Both the position numbers and the translations under genes were made by a program. Below the pieces are notes generated by a model, which did not search any database, was not told the DNA's origin, and saw only the letters and a program-made list of their open reading frames with translations. DNA of 64,000 bases from Hansfordia pulvinata. Its lineage: Eukaryota; Ascomycota; Sordariomycetes; Xylariales. The stretch's first letter is position 1. Each line of letters opens with the position of its first letter. The stretch lies in NCBI GenBank assembly GCA_006538405.1, contig BJKQ01000003.1, forward strand, positions 372,001 to 436,000, in the 5' to 3' direction. This document shows, piece after piece, positions 12,776-26,222 of this stretch.

Positions 12776-14098
12776 AAGGGGGGGGGGGGATTGGTTTTGT
12801 CTGGGAGATTTGCGAGGCTTGTGGGAACGTTGAACGGTGTTCAGGGTGTGTTTATGTGTGTGTGTGGGGGGGTGGGGTGGGGGGCGTTTTCTTGCTTCGC
12901 GTCTCCCATCTCGTGTGTGTCGAGGGACCCCTCGAAAGCAGGCGAGTGCGGGAGATCTCAGGTTGCAAGCGGGTGGATGTCGAGTATGAGGCGTGTTCGT
13001 CGTGGTTCCGTGCTTTGCTTTCAGGCAGGCGTTTGCTCTGGTCGCTGCTTGGTACCTACCTATCTCCTCTTTCCTCGCTCTTCGAAGCAAATAAAGAAAC
13101 ATTATACCCAAGTCCGACAGACACGAGTCTGTGTCACAAAGCCGTACCTGCAAGCTACCTACCTATGTTCGATGCCTTCCGAGGGAAGAAGAACTCTGAA
13201 GTTAAACCAAGCCGCGTCCAAATTCCCGCGATGGTCCGGAGAACAACTCTCAGAAACATGAATGGCGCTGGCAACCCACGAGCAGAAGTCCGAGTTGCCG
13301 AACTCGGCTCGGACCATGGCAGCTCAAATGTGGGCGTCGCACATGGGGAATAAACTCACGGCCAAAAATCTTTCGCGCTTGCACACACGCGCCTGGCCCC
13401 CAGACTGACATGCTAAGCAGGTGCGTACACGAGGGACTGGAGACTCTGTCTCTTCAGCGACGTTGTGAAACGGGAAAGGGTATGTAACCGAGGCCTGCCT
13501 GACCTCGACGGCCGGGAGCCTGCGTACGCCCCCTCTCTCGGAGAAAGCTGCCCAAGCACCGCCCATTCCCCCACGGGCTTCGGTCGTTGCACTACTCTCA
13601 TTTCTTTTCCCTTCCCGGACATGAGATATGTTCCATTCAAATGCCAGCTCGTCTTTGAAGTGCGACTTCTTTCGCTTTGGCTGATTTAAACTCCGTGAGT
13701 CTTTATATCCCCCGCTGGGGAAGCATCTCTTGCCATTCCGCACAAAACACAACATTCAGGTCACCTAGTCTCGACATTGCCAGCCGCGGCGCAGGCCATT
13801 CAAGCAGCCAAGACAGTTCACGTTGAATGTTTTGAAGACACTGTACGGCACGATACGAGGACACAAATGTTAGTCAAAGTGGAGTGCTGATTTCATATGG
13901 ATGCAATCTACCATCTAAGGCTCGCTCCGTCTCCGCGGCTCATTTCTCCTTATCCGGCGCCTGCTTCCAGAAAATCAGAATGAAAACTCCACGTATCATC
14001 ATTCGGTGCTGTCGTCATCGGGGTATCATAAGTAGACGTGCGACGTCGCGTGTACGTATGGCTGGTGGTATGTCTTTGAGAGGCCAGGGGAAAAAGGC
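12776..14098. other. Intergenic region between convergent genes
   Basis: Lies between the 3' ends of the NmrA-like gene and the CsbD-like gene. It has an 11-base G run right after the upstream stop, GT-rich stretches at 12840-12890 and TACC runs near 13050 and 13160. No gene is supported. Confidence 0.6.
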
Positions 14099-14779
14099 TT
14101 AAGCCTGCTTGGCCTCGGCGTCCTTGAGGATGTCGTGCTCGGCGCCACGCTGCTGCGTCTTGCCGGCGTCGTGCTGGTCCTGGTAGGCGGCCTCGGCCGA
14201 CTTGTTGCCGGTAAGGCCGGCGACAGCGCCGCCGATGGCACCGGTGGCACGGTCGCCAATGCCTCCCGCGTAGTCCTTGACCTGGCCTCTGGCCTCCTGC
14301 TCCTGGCCCTGGAGGTTCTGCTCGCGACCGGACTGCTTCAGGCCCTGTTGATGATAGGGTCAGTACTCGTTTTTGACGCGTGCGGTGCGGAGACTGGGGG
14401 GCAGTCCGTAACTTACATCAGCACCGACGAGGCCACCGACGGCCTCCTTGGCGGAGCCGACGGTCTGGTTCCAGCTGCCCTGGGCGCGGTTGGGGTCGTC
14501 CTTGGTGACGGCACCAGAGGAGGAGGCGGTGAAACCGGGCAGCTTGGCGGTGGCCTGGGAGGCGTCGTACTCGACTTCGGCCTTGTCCTTCTTGGCCTCG
14601 CCCTGAGCCTGGATTGGGAGACGAAGTTAGACGGGGGAGATGGGGTGGATAGCCGAGGAGGACCGGGAACGTACCTTGTCGGCGTTGCTGCCGGTGACGG
14701 AGCCGAGGACGCTCTGAGCGGCGCCGGTGACGGAGTCGGTGACCGACTTGAGGGTGGAGGTGTTGTCGTTGGTAGACAT
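14099..14779 (-). CDS. CsbD-like stress protein (Hmp1-type)
   Basis: A 180-residue hydrophilic, Ala/Gly/Lys/Gln-rich protein. Exons are 14779-14675, 14608-14417 and 14344-14099, with donors GTACGT and GTAAGT, acceptors CCAG and ACAG, and all junctions in phase 0. It begins MSTNDNTSTLKSVTDSVTGA. The centre carries CsbD-like segments (RAQGSWNQTVGSAKEAVGGL and a second copy around GQVKDYAGGIGDRATGAIGG). Fungal members are often named mismatched base pair and cruciform DNA recognition proteins after Ustilago Hmp1. They are abundant in conidia and under stress. Role here is inferred from composition and motif only. There is no signal peptide and no membrane segment. Confidence 0.85.
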
Positions 14780-17700
14780 GATGGAGATGTTGATAGTGCT
14801 TATTGATGGGGTTTTTCTTTTGAAGGGTCACGTTGAGGATTGCAGAAAGCCGGAGTTGTGATAAGGGGATGGCAGCAGTGGCAGGAGGGACGGAGGGGTA
14901 TATTTATATCTATGGCTGTGGTGGGCTGTCCCTCTTCATGACAGGTCCACTGCGGTTGGGTTCCTCTTCGAGTGCGGTACCTGAGGTACACCGCAGTGAG
15001 GGTCGGGTCGGGTGCTTTTGCTCGGCTCTGTCAAAGTCCACCTGTACTCGTCAGCCGGAGTCACGCTGGCGTGCTGGGCATGTGTCTGATGGCAATTGCA
15101 CAATCTCGATGTCGAGTGGCGATGGGAGATTGTGGGCGGCCGTCGCTCCTGCCCGCCGACTCACAACCGACACCCCACCGATGGAACAGTCATGACCAAA
15201 CAGGTAGCCACCCACCATGTACCCGATACTCTGGTCACACAGACCCAGAATCGTGCGAAACATGTACCTGTCACCCACCCAGGCCCATCCGCCCAGCCAG
15301 GTTACGCTTTTAGGCAGGCCATGATGTCATGGACGCCGGCTGCAGTGCCGCCTTGTTCGAATCCCTGCTCTTTGAAGTCATCGTTGCCAGGTTCCAAGGC
15401 ACCGGCCGCTCAGCAGCCGCGCGAGATGCGGGCAGGGTCGCGCGATTTGACAGCCGATATTCAATGGAATCTACTCGTACGCGTTCCATATGTAGCATCT
15501 TCTGGCTCGGTCTATTACGGATAGGTGCAGGTGCTTGTTGCATGCAGCTGATTGAATTATGCAGGTAGGGGGTACGATGAGCCAACATGAAGCTGCAATT
15601 GAATGCATCAATGTGCAGTTGAGATTGCTGCAAGTGTCAGCTGTCTCAGCTTTCACCCTGCCCTCTCCACACCACTTTCTTCAATGCTTCCATTCAGAGT
15701 GAGTCTTGAAGGTATCGTGTACGAGTGAGACTATCTTCGACCGTCTCATCCAACACAAACATCTTTTGGATAGTATAAACCAGTCTCACTCACCTCCAAA
15801 TGTATTGCATCTCGTACATTCGAGTAGAACGTTCCAGCATCACCACACGAGGCCTTCATCGTAACAATTTTGCCTCGGTCTTTATGCAGGAGGCCTCTGC
15901 CATCCATACGGCGACAGCCCATCTCTGTGCCTGCCCAGACTTCACAACCACCAGGGCTGCGCACTAACCAGCCCACGCCACCGACCGCCCGGGCCGTTGC
16001 GCCATGTCAACCCCGGGGGGGGGGGGGGGGGCTGGCCTTTCCACATCTCGGGTTAGCTCGACGCAGACGCGCAGAAACACGGAACGGCGAGTTGATGAGA
16101 GACAAGCGACAGATACTAGCGACCCGACTGCTCCAGCTTCCAGTCTCGTCTTTTGTCTTTCTCTGCGCGGTCAGGCGACGTGTCGGGGCTGCCCTTGGGG
16201 CCCCTTTTCGGCGGGGTATCTCGGCGTTGGGGCGAGAGGGCGGAAGAGGCGCAGAAGGGTCTAGAGCCGGCTGGCGTCCAGATTCGCTGCTGCCACCCGG
16301 CCGTTCGGGTTGCAAAACGACGATCCCCGCGACCGCGCCAGAGGCGGGGAATCGGCGCGCCAGCGACCCCCAAGAAACGCCCTTTCCATCTCATCTCTGG
16401 AGAAGGCCAGGGAACATGGTACCCGTAGGAGGTAATATTGGAGAGAAGAGTAGTATGCGAGAGCTGCAACTGCTGCCGTCCCAACGGGCACCGACTTGGA
16501 TCTACGAGTACGGGCAGCAGAGTTCCCCGCTGGCCAGACAAAGAACGGGCCGCTTTGGCACAATCAGGTTACCCCGCCATCAACACCAGCCACACGGACT
16601 ACTGGTTCGGGTCGCAAAGCTGCAGAGCCCGTGCCCAGTGTCCTTTCCTATTATCGACCCAGCAGAACTCTCAAGTTTTTTTTTTCTTTCATTTTCATAC
16701 GAACAGTCTCTGGTTCCACGTGCTTCGTGAGGCTGGATGGGAGGTGAACGTCGACACAGGTACGCCTGGTGCCTGACCTTGAATGGAACCCACGCCCATC
16801 CTCTCCCGCTCCCCATCGCAGTCCCAGTACCGCCGGAAGAAAACCTCCGCGACGCGCCCCTCGCAACTCGACTGCCTCCGTAAATAGGTACATGTCGCAC
16901 CTCCGCACATGCGCGCCAACACGCCTTCTAGTGAAGTGTCTATCCTACCTGGCCCTATCGTGATGCACTCACTAACATGGGCCGTCACGATGGCACCCAC
17001 AGCCGGGTGGCGCGTCTCACGGCCTGGCCCCGTGAGCGATGACGTCGACGGGGGGGGGGGGGGGGAGTTTGCCCCCATCGTCCCTACCACCCCCAGCAAA
17101 ATACCAACATGGAGAAGAAAATAAATTGTCAACCCCCCCTTCCAACGCGTCTCGTAGCAGGAGATGTCGCGCGCGATTGTGTGTGCTCATCATGAGGAGA
17201 CCCCGATGCTCGTACGTGGGGGCCAGGCACACCATGCCATTCATGCTGCCACCAAGTCGGAAGGCGCCGGCAACGGGCAACGCGCGCAGACGTAAGATCT
17301 ACATATGGGACCGAGAAACCAAAGAAGAGGTGAAGAACACAGAGAAAATGACGCGAAAGATCGTTCACATGCCGCCGCCCTGGGTTTTCTCAATCGCCGC
17401 GCGGCTCCCTCAGCCTGGTCAAGGCCGGCTGGCTCGCTGCCTGCTCGCTGCCCGCGGCTCGACGCTTCGGCCACCGAGTCACGCCAATCAGGGACACGGC
17501 GATTCGCAACTACAGGTTTGGAGCCTGAGAGGGCAGAGTAGAGGATGGATGAGCGGGAAGAAGAGAAGGAAAGTACTGCACGCTGGTCGTCCAATAGCAC
17601 GGGAGGCAGATGGCTTAGACCACGCGAGTATACAAGGGAGGGAGCTCGACAGGCCTCAAGGTCAAGCCTCACATCGTGTTAGGAGGATTATGTCTTGTTT

Positions 17701-17974
17701 ATAAAGTGTACGTAGGTAGTGGTATCATCAAGTTGGCCCTGCAAACCTCCTTCTTTTCGCCGTAACCTGCCATCCGGGCAGAGACGCCATGGCCTCCATA
17801 GGTAAGCAACAGCCCGCCGGCCAGGCCCTCGCTGCGCGGCTGCGCAGTATAAATACAAAACGGGTGACTATGGCAGCGCTGATTCTGCCCGCAGCCCTGT
17901 CGTGGCGTCTCCGAAAGAGTGTTCCACCTTGCTCATTTTACTTTACACGGCCGTCCTCAACCCGAGTGACCACC
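14780..17974. other. Intergenic region, no gene recognised
   Basis: The proximal part (about 14780-15000) is the likely promoter of the CsbD-like gene. Long open frames on the plus strand (for example 15870-16730) are low-complexity and cross G runs, such as the one near 16014-16030, and I do not support them. A second long G run is at 17050-17066. Confidence 0.5.
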
Positions 17975-19715
17975 TCAGTGCTGGCTCCACTCGATGGTGT
18001 CGAGATCGATGCCCTCTTGCACAAGCTCCCAAAGAGGACTCAGCTCGCGGAGGAAGGTCACGCGCTCCTGGACGGCCTTGAGCACATAGTCGATCTCTTC
18101 TTCGGTGGTGAAGCGACCAATGCCGAAGCGAATACTGCTGTGTGCGCTCTCGTCGCTGTTGCCCAGCGCCCTCAGGACGTAGCTGGGCTCCAGGGAGGCC
18201 GACGTACACGCACTGCCTGAAGACAAAGCAATGTCCTTCAGGGCCATCAAAAGAGATTCGCCCTCTACGTACGCAAACGACACGTTTACGCATCCGGGGT
18301 AGAAGCTCTGCGGGTCGCCGTTCTGCGTGGTGTGTTCAAGAGCCAAAAGGCCATTTAATAACCGGTCCGAGAGATACTTGATGCGCTTGGTGTCGTACTG
18401 TGATATTGTCAGTCAAATGCCCCCAACAGTGTTTTTCATGAATCAGGGAGTATGAATGCAAGATCAGACATATGTGCTACTTCTCAACAAACGGATTCCG
18501 GTCAAGGAATTCAGCAAGCCATGCATGTTTGAGCGATTCATCAGGATGCAATGAAGGGGGAAAACAAATAAGGACAGCGTTAGCGCTTACCTCGAGCTCC
18601 TGCTTGGCGATGCGGCAGGCCTCGCCAAAGCCCACAACCAGCGGCGGCGCCAACGTGCCGCTGCGAAGACCACGCTCCTGTCCGCCGCCACTGATGATGG
18701 GATCCAGGCGTACTCTCGGCCGTCTGCGGACGTAGCACGCGCCGATGCCCATGGGGCCGTAGATTTTGTGTGATGAGATAGACATGAGATCAATGTTCAT
18801 GGCGTTGACGTCCAGCGGGATCTTGCCGACTGCCTGGGCTCCGTCGGAGTGGAAGAAGACCTTGTTTTCGCGGCACAGCTTGCCAATCTCACTGAGGGGC
18901 TGAATGACGCCGATTTCGTTATTTACCGCCATGATACTGACAATGGCGGTCTCTGGCCGGATGGCAGCCTTGAGCTCGTCAAGGTTGACCAGGCCGTTGT
19001 TCTGGACAGGCAGGTAGGTAACCTCAAAGCCCTCGTCCTGAAGATGCCTGCAGCTGTCAAGGACGCATTTGTGCTCGGTCTGTGTGGTGATGATGTGCTT
19101 CTTCTTGCCGGACCGACCGAAGAATCTGGCAACACCCTTCAAGCTCATGTTGTTGCTCTCTGTGGCGCCGCTGGTGAAGATGATCTCCTTGGGGTCGGCG
19201 CCAATCAGCGCAGCGATGTGCCCACGGGCTTCTTCAACTGCCTTCTCGCTCTCCCAACCGTAGGCGTGTGTCCGCGAGTGGGGGTTGCCGTACACGCCAA
19301 CGAAGTAGGGCAGCATGGCATCGAGAACTCTGGGATCAACCGGGGTGGTGGCTTGCATGTCGAGATAGATGGGTCGCTGGCCCTCATCCAGGACAGCGGC
19401 GTCCTTGAGTACCTCGGCCATGGGGCTGACCATGGCATTTGCGGGAGCGCCGGAGCCGGGCATGACCAGCTCGCCCTTGTCGTTCATGAAGTCCTTCTTG
19501 TCGAGCTTGATAGCGGTGTCGACGTTGACCTGGGCGTTATTGCTCTTCGTGTCGGACACATAGGTCCTGGCGCCGCGAGCGTGCGGCGTGTGAACCGACG
19601 AGGCGGCGCAGGCAACGCGACGAGCGGAGGCCCGGGCGCACGGACCGGCGGCGACAGACTGCTTGAGGCCGAGGCGGGTAGCCTGGCGCATGGCGGAGGA
19701 AGCTACATTGGCCAT
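17975..19715 (-). CDS. NFS1: Cysteine desulfurase, mitochondrial
   Basis: PLP-dependent enzyme that removes sulfur from L-cysteine to build Fe-S clusters on the scaffold Isu1, with Isd11 and frataxin as partners; also needed for tRNA thiolation. Two exons: 19715-18591 and 18397-17975, separated by a 193-bp intron (donor GTAAGC, acceptor ACAG), 515 residues. The first 50 residues are Arg/Ala/Ser-rich without acids, as in a matrix-targeting presequence. Visible motifs: [35 protein letters not shown], the PLP lysine in [10 protein letters not shown] (Lys317) and the mobile-loop cysteine in [16 protein letters not shown] (Cys439). The C-terminal DTIEWSQH is typical of eukaryotic NFS1. All key residues are intact. 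Confidence 0.97.
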
Positions 19716-22187
19716 GATCGCGAACAGCGCTCCGGGAGGAAGCTGCTGATGAGTGGCTGATGAGCGTGGAGACGAGGGGATGTTGTGGCCGGTGTGGTGG
19801 ACGGCGGCCAGGGAGTTGGGGAGGAGGAGCTTGAAGGAGAAGCGGCAGCAGTGATGAGAAATGATAATATTTCACAGAGTGGCGCTAGTCGAAAAGCGGG
19901 CAAAGGGCGTTCCCGCGGCCGAATGTCCGCAGTCGCAGAGGTCGGGGCTCGGCGGTAACAGGTCGGGGTCGGAAAATCGATGAGCAGTCGGATCGAGTAG
20001 GTACCAAGGTAGCGAAGTGACAGCCGTCGAGCAGCAGCAGGGCGTGATTGCCAGCTGGCGGGGAGCAGGTGCTAGGTAGCTGCGGGTATTCTCAATGGAT
20101 TTAAGCCTGTGCAATCGGTGCAGATACTTGTGAGATACGAATGGAAGACCGCCAGCACTCGTCCTCGTAGTACTCGCGGTCTTCTCTGAAGGTATACGAG
20201 TAGCCTAGAACCTAAGTGCCGGGCTTCTAACCTTATCAACCAGCAAGTGTGAGGCCGAGTCGAGATGCGAGCCCGAGAGACCGTAATTGGCATCCCTGCT
20301 TTGAGTGATACGAGTCATGCCATGAGCGGCTCAATGAGCGAGTATCCAGCCATTGTCCGAACTGGCGCGGGTGATGGAGACGACTTCTGAGGCTGCTCTG
20401 CCACGAACTGAAGCGAGCCGGTTGTTGCTCGAGGTTGGCCAGTCTGGTATTTGTACAACAGATCAGCCTTGAAAATGCCGTGTTGTCAGCACTGCACATA
20501 ATACCTACCTGGTAGTGATTAGTGCCTACGTACCCCATTTCAGAATCCCACGAGAGACGGACCCTTGAAGGGAGTGGATATCGGCGCCCTCAACGAGCAT
20601 GATGAGCACATACTCGTAGTAGCGAGCAGTCCAGGACTACGAGTACGGTGCTTGGAGGGGGTACTGACGTAGCCGCACGCCCCAAGCCCCATGATGTTGT
20701 GCCGATATCCTTCTTGGCGCTTCGGGTACGCAGCAGGTACTCGTACACGCCACCAGCCCAACACCCACAGGCTTGCCACATTCGACTGTGCCTTCACGGC
20801 AGATGCATTCATGGTTTCTGGACGTGAATGAGTCGAATGGATGCCACGATCGGTGCAACCTGGCATGTCTCTGGTAGTTGGGTGCGGGCGGCGATCTTGG
20901 TTGCGTCTGCTCAACATGGCGCACTTGGTGGCGCGCGCAGAAGCTCTGTGCCTGTTGCGTACATCCCTGCCATGATTACTCAAGCGTGCACATTTGCCGG
21001 GCAGTCCGAGTACTCGAACACCAGGCCCAGCTGTCGTCATGGCCGACAACTTGAAGAAGAAGAAGAAATGACAGCCCCGTGACACGTTGACCGCACTGCA
21101 CTGGACCCAGGAAGAAGAAGACCATGGCATGTCGATTGTCCTCGGACCATGACAGCCAGTGTACTGTAGCTTGTTGCACAGCCCTGACGCCTGGACATGG
21201 ACACAGCCACGGTAGAGGCAACCGCAATACTCGTGCAGCGCAACGAATGCGCCGAAGCCCACGCCAGCCCACGCCGGCGCGTTGATCAGCGCCCAAATTG
21301 ATCGGCCGCAGCCAGCTGCTCGGGCGGGGCGTGCGGCTAGCCTGCTGCAGCATTGGAATGATTTGATTCCTGTCCGCTGTGCAGGTCAGCCTACGTCGGT
21401 CGGTGCCGGAGGCCCCCGAAACCCCAGCTCGGGTTGGGTCTGGTGTAAGTCAAGTCGGCCATCTCGCCCAGCATGCCTCAAGCATCGCCAACATGTAGCG
21501 TCGATGTACTCGGGCTCACGAGACCTCAGCCTTGGGGGATTCTCTTCAGGTTAGGTTCCCTCTACAGGGCAACCCTATGTATATACCAGGTATGCAAAGC
21601 GGCGCGAAATGGAAAGCACCATGCTTCTTCGTCGTCGTCACTCTTCGTCGCGCCTTCTTACTCACGGGTGAGATGCCATAGCGCATCCCAAGTACCCCCA
21701 AGTCCCTCCCAGCCCTTGAGCCCACTTGAGCTAAGCCCGATCCCTCCAGACCCCAGTATCGGACTGCGCGGAACTGAGCTTGCACTAGCACCGCCGCCGA
21801 GTCGGGTACATTGCCTCTACAAGCCCGAGTGCTGCCGCCGGCAGTACATTAGATGGGAGACATTCCCAACGCCGACGCCGCCGCCTTCTCCCGCTTCCTC
21901 CTCTTCTCACTTCTGCCTGTTACCGGTCGCATCGCATCGCATCGCATCGCATCGCATCATCTCGCATCGCCAACTCTGGTTCCTGCCGGATCTCCCTCAT
22001 CTGCATCTTCTACTCTCCTCCGCAGCTCTACCTCTGCACGAACGATCGCCGACTCACCACTCCGGCGCCCGACCCATATTTACGCTCGCCGTCACTACCC
22101 CGCCATCCTCCCACCGACGATCCGCCCGTCCCTGTCTATCGCATCCCGTCCCAGCAGCCCCCCGTGCATGGTGTCCCAACCGCCATC
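19716..22187. other. Shared upstream region of divergent genes NFS1 and RVS167
   Basis: About 2.5 kb between two divergently transcribed genes. No gene is recognised. It contains a cluster of the 8-mer TACTCGTA or its complement (20611-20618, 20638-20645, 20738-20745). The last 500 bases are CT-rich leader sequence for RVS167 and include a pentanucleotide repeat. Confidence 0.55.
21927..21958. repeat. Pentanucleotide microsatellite (TCGCA)n
   Basis: About six uninterrupted units, with another TCGCATCGC just downstream. It lies about 230 bases before the RVS167 start, in the likely 5' leader. Confidence 0.9.
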
Positions 22188-23636
22188 ATGAGTTTCCGCG
22201 GCTTCCAGAAGAGCGTCGTCCGCGTACGTCTTTCTTGCCCTGAACCGTGGGCGCCCAGCTGACTCTCGGCGTGCAGGCCCCTCAACACTTCAAGCAGAGG
22301 TTCAACATTGGCGAGCAGACCAAAGATGCCGTCTTCATCGACTCGGAGCTCCGGTTCCAGGACCTCGAGACCGAGACCAAGCGCCTCCACGACGAAAGCA
22401 AGAAATACTTCAAATCCATAAACGACATGCTCACCCACCAGATCGAGTTCAGCAGGGCCATTGCCGAGATCTACAAGCCCATTTCCGGCCGCGTCTCCGA
22501 CCCCGACAGCCTCGTCGTTCACTGCAACCCCGAGGGCATCCAGGCCTGCGAGGAGTACGAGGCCATTGTGAGGGATCTCCAAGAGACGCTCGCCCCCGAG
22601 CTCGAGATGATCACATCCCGCGTCATCCAGCCCGCAAACGAACTGCTCGAGATCCTCAAGGCCGTCCGCAAATGCGCCACCAAGCGCGAACACAAGAAGG
22701 TCGACTTTGACCGCCGCAGCGGTACCCTCAAGAAGCTACAAGAGAAGCAGGACAAAACCCCCAAGGACGAGAAGGCCATATGGAAAGCCGAGTCCGACCT
22801 TGAGCAGGCCACCCAGGACTTCAACTACTTCAACGATCTGCTCAAGGAGGAGCTGCCCAAACTCTTTGCCCTCGAGCGCGAGTTCATCCAGCCCCTTTTC
22901 CAATCATTCTACTACATGCAGCTCAACATCTTCTACACTCTTCACGAGAAGATGCAGGGCTGCGATATCGGCTACTTCGACCTGACCCGGGAGATCGAGG
23001 AGGCCTTTGAGGACCGGAGAGGCGACATTCGGGAGCAGGCCGAGAAGCTCGGCATCACCAGATTCAAGACCAGTGGGCGTCCCAAGCCTATCAAGTACGG
23101 TCAAAAGCCCCAGCAGGCCCTCGAAAGCGGCTCCCAGCCGGCTGGTCTGCTCACCGCCGGCAATGGGTCTGACCCCAGTATCATCTCTTCCAAACAAGCC
23201 GAGGCGAACCAAGAAGCGCAATCTGAAGCATCGGCAAGCGCCCCTCCGCCTTACTCCCCACAACCTGCCGCCGGCGCCTTCAAATCTCCGAAGTCTCCTC
23301 CTATCGGCGGCCCCGTATCTCCGGGCCTGGCCTCCGCGGCTGCCGCCAAGGCGAAACCGCCGCCGCCCAAGCCCAAGCCGAAGAACCTGGCTGGGAACCA
23401 CATCGCCGCCGAAACGGTGACAGCGCTATATGACTACTCGGCTCAGGCTGCTGGTGACCTGACGTTTCAAGCTGGCGACGTGATCGAAATCGTGACAAGA
23501 ACCCAGAATGAGAACGAATGGTGGGTTGGCAAATGCCATGGCAATCAGGGGCAGTTTCCTGGTAAGTCGACCCGTCTAGAGAAACGAGAATGTGGCTAAC
23601 GTGCTACTTGCAGGCAACTACGTGCGGTTAAATTAG
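22188..23636 (+). CDS. RVS167: BAR-SH3 amphiphysin-like protein
   Basis: Membrane-curving endocytic protein that by family works with actin patches and the partner Rvs161. Three exons: 22188-22223, 22277-23561 and 23614-23636 (donors GTACGT and GTAAGT, acceptors GCAG), 447 residues. It starts MSFRGFQKSVVRAPQHFKQR, the N-terminal amphipathic helix. The BAR domain covers about residues 15-245 (coiled-coil segments such as LETETKRLHDESKKYFKSI and FYYMQLNIFYTLHEKM). A Pro/Ala/Ser-rich linker follows, with PPPPKPKPK. The C-terminal SH3 domain (about 385-447) has ALYDYSAQAAGDLTF, EWWVGK and PGNYVRLN. The last exon encodes only seven residues, completing the SH3 fold, so a model without it would lose the final strand. 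Intact. Confidence 0.95.
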
Positions 23637-24062
23637 AGGCCTACCGTGCCGCTGCGAGGCTACTCCCGGTAGACTGCCTCGGCAACTCGGCGCCAATCTG
23701 GCGTTGTTCTGGTTGCTATTCCTGCCGGCGGTGTTCAGAGTTACGCCGGCCAGCTCGTTGGGGTATGGTCGCCAGTGCAGGCGGTTACAGCTTGGGCGAC
23801 TGTGTAATAGAGCCGACGTCTAAGTCTTCGAAGCTCGAACTGGTTTGCCGACAGACTTGGTCATCGTCAGCTGATCTGTCTTTGCGGCAGGTCGCAGCAT
23901 GGCCTCCCCTCGAACATTTTAGATACCGCAAAGGCGTACGACTGGCTGGATATGGTAGCGTCCAAGCCTCATCACAATGATATAATGAAGTTTTATACCC
24001 TCGTAATAGCCACTTGTTGAGAAATTAATCAGCAGTCTGAACCGACTATATTTGGTTAATTA

Positions 24063-26173
24063 TTACGTGTCTATCAGATTTCTTTGATTGCCAGTCAAAG
24101 CGAGTATTACTTCGGGCCCAGTCAGCAGTGTGCCAGCTCGTGGGCCAGTCCCAACAGATCTATCTACAGCGCACATCCTCCCGAGTGCCAAAAATAACGG
24201 TCCCATTAACACCACCAATATTCGTGCCTTTGCATACTCGCAGAGCATATCCACGTCTGCCCTGACTCTACACGTGTGCGATAGTAGGCGGCACCAGGCG
24301 GAGCCGGCCCCGGGCCCAGCGGATCCTGCGGCCCTGGAGGTCGTGCGCCCCGAGCACCCTGGCCAGGGCCCGCTGGGCGGCGGACCTCCTGCGCCCGGCG
24401 CCGGGGCCGGCAGCGGGGCCGCCGCCGGGGCCGTCCTTGCTCGGGCCCCAGCGCCGAGCCCGGCGGAGGCACCCGAGCCCGCGGGCCCGGCCCCGGCCCG
24501 GGCGGCGCCGACAACGCGGTGGCCGCACGACATGCGCATCCCGCCGCCGCAGCGGGCGAACCAGTGCTCCAGCTCGTAGCGGCGCGGGTCCACGGAGGAC
24601 CAGCCGGTGCCGCGGAGGTCGAAGAGGGTTAGGAGGTCCTCTTCTTCGTCTTCCTCCTCCTCTTCTTCTTCTTCTTCATCGTCGTCGTCCTCGTCCTCGT
24701 GGCTGTCTTGGTCCCCGCCTTCCCGCTCCCCTGCCTCCTCGCGGGCCGGCCCCTCGACGCGCGAGGTCGCCAGCAGCGGGTGCCGGTACCTGCTGACCAG
24801 CGCGCCGCCGCCGCCGCCGACGTCCCCGCCGGCCTCGCAAAACAGGAGGTACGCGAGCCAGTGGCGGGCGAAGCGGTGCAGCGGGGAGCCGGCGGGCAGG
24901 CGGCGGGCGATGAAGGCGAAGCGGGCGCGGGCGGCGGCCTCGCTGCGGGCGCGGGCGGTGTCGGTCTCGTCGTCGTCTTTTTCGTTGTTGTCGTCTTCGT
25001 CATCGAGGTTGTCCGCGGTGGTGGTGGTGGTGGTGGTGGTGGTGGTGGTGGGGTAAGTAGTTCGACTCTTGGCTCTTCTCGGCAGGCTGTTGAACAGACC
25101 CGTCTTTGAGCTGGTCTTGGTCTCATTCTTCATCTTCTTCCCCCGGTTCCCCCTCTTCAGTGCTTTGCTCTTTCTCCCTCTCTGCTTCGTCATCCTCTTC
25201 TTCATCGCCGCCGCCGCCGCCGCCGTCGTCTTCCGCTGATGAGTCTTCTCGCTGGACACTCCCCGGCCGCCGCCGACGTTATTGTTGTTGTTATTATGAT
25301 GACTGCTGCTGGTCATGATGGTGTCGTCGTAGTCGTAGTCGTAGTCGTCGGCGACGTGGCGGATAAAGTGGGACAGCAGGAAGCGCGCGTAGGCGGGGAC
25401 GGCGAAGCGGTCGGCACCGACGTAGTCGCGCTCGGCGCGCTCGCGGGGTCCATAGCGCGGGTGCGCCTCGGCCGTGCCGTCGTGGGCGTGGCTGCTGCTG
25501 CTCGGCCCGCACTCGTCGTCGTCGTCGACGTCGTCGTCGTCACTGCCGCCGATATCGACGGCGCCGATGCGCCCTTCTTGTCGGTCTCCTTCTTCTTCTT
25601 CTTCTGCTGCTGCGCCGCCGACGGGGGTCTCGGTCGCGACCATGGCAGCGCCGGGCTGGCGCGGATGGTGATGCCGGAGCTGCTCGTCCCCCTGCGCTGC
25701 CGCCGCTGCCGCTGCCGCTGCCGCCGTCTTCCTCCTCCTCCTCGGCGGGGTGACCAGCCGCCCCTGCTGGTCCTCACCCCTCTTCACCGCCCCGGTCCCC
25801 GTCGTCGTCATCGTCGCCGCCACCCTCCTCGCACCGCCGTCGCCCTGCTCCTTCGCTGCCCCCTGCCACCACCACCACCACCACCGGAGCCAGCGCCGCC
25901 GACGCAGGCTCCGGCGCCGACGCAGCCTGCGGGCCTCCTGGCGGCGGCGCTCGGCGGCGGAGCGCGGCAGGTGGTCGAGCGGCTCGCGGCAGCAGGGGGG
26001 CCAGGAGAGCCAGCGCAGGACGCCCGCGAAGCTCTCGGCCGTGTCCACCGCGCGGGCCTTCTCGCCTTCGCCTTGGTCATTGTCGTCGTCATCATCAGTG
26101 TCGTTTTCATGACGTCGATGACGATGAGGACGATGATGACGAACTGCTGCGCCCCGGCCAGACGCCCCGGCAC

Positions 26174-26222
<49 letters not shown>

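Noticed and set aside
15870..16730. 286-codon open frame on the plus strand
   Set aside because: Runs through a long G homopolymer and low-complexity Arg/Pro/Ser sequence; no recognisable protein features.
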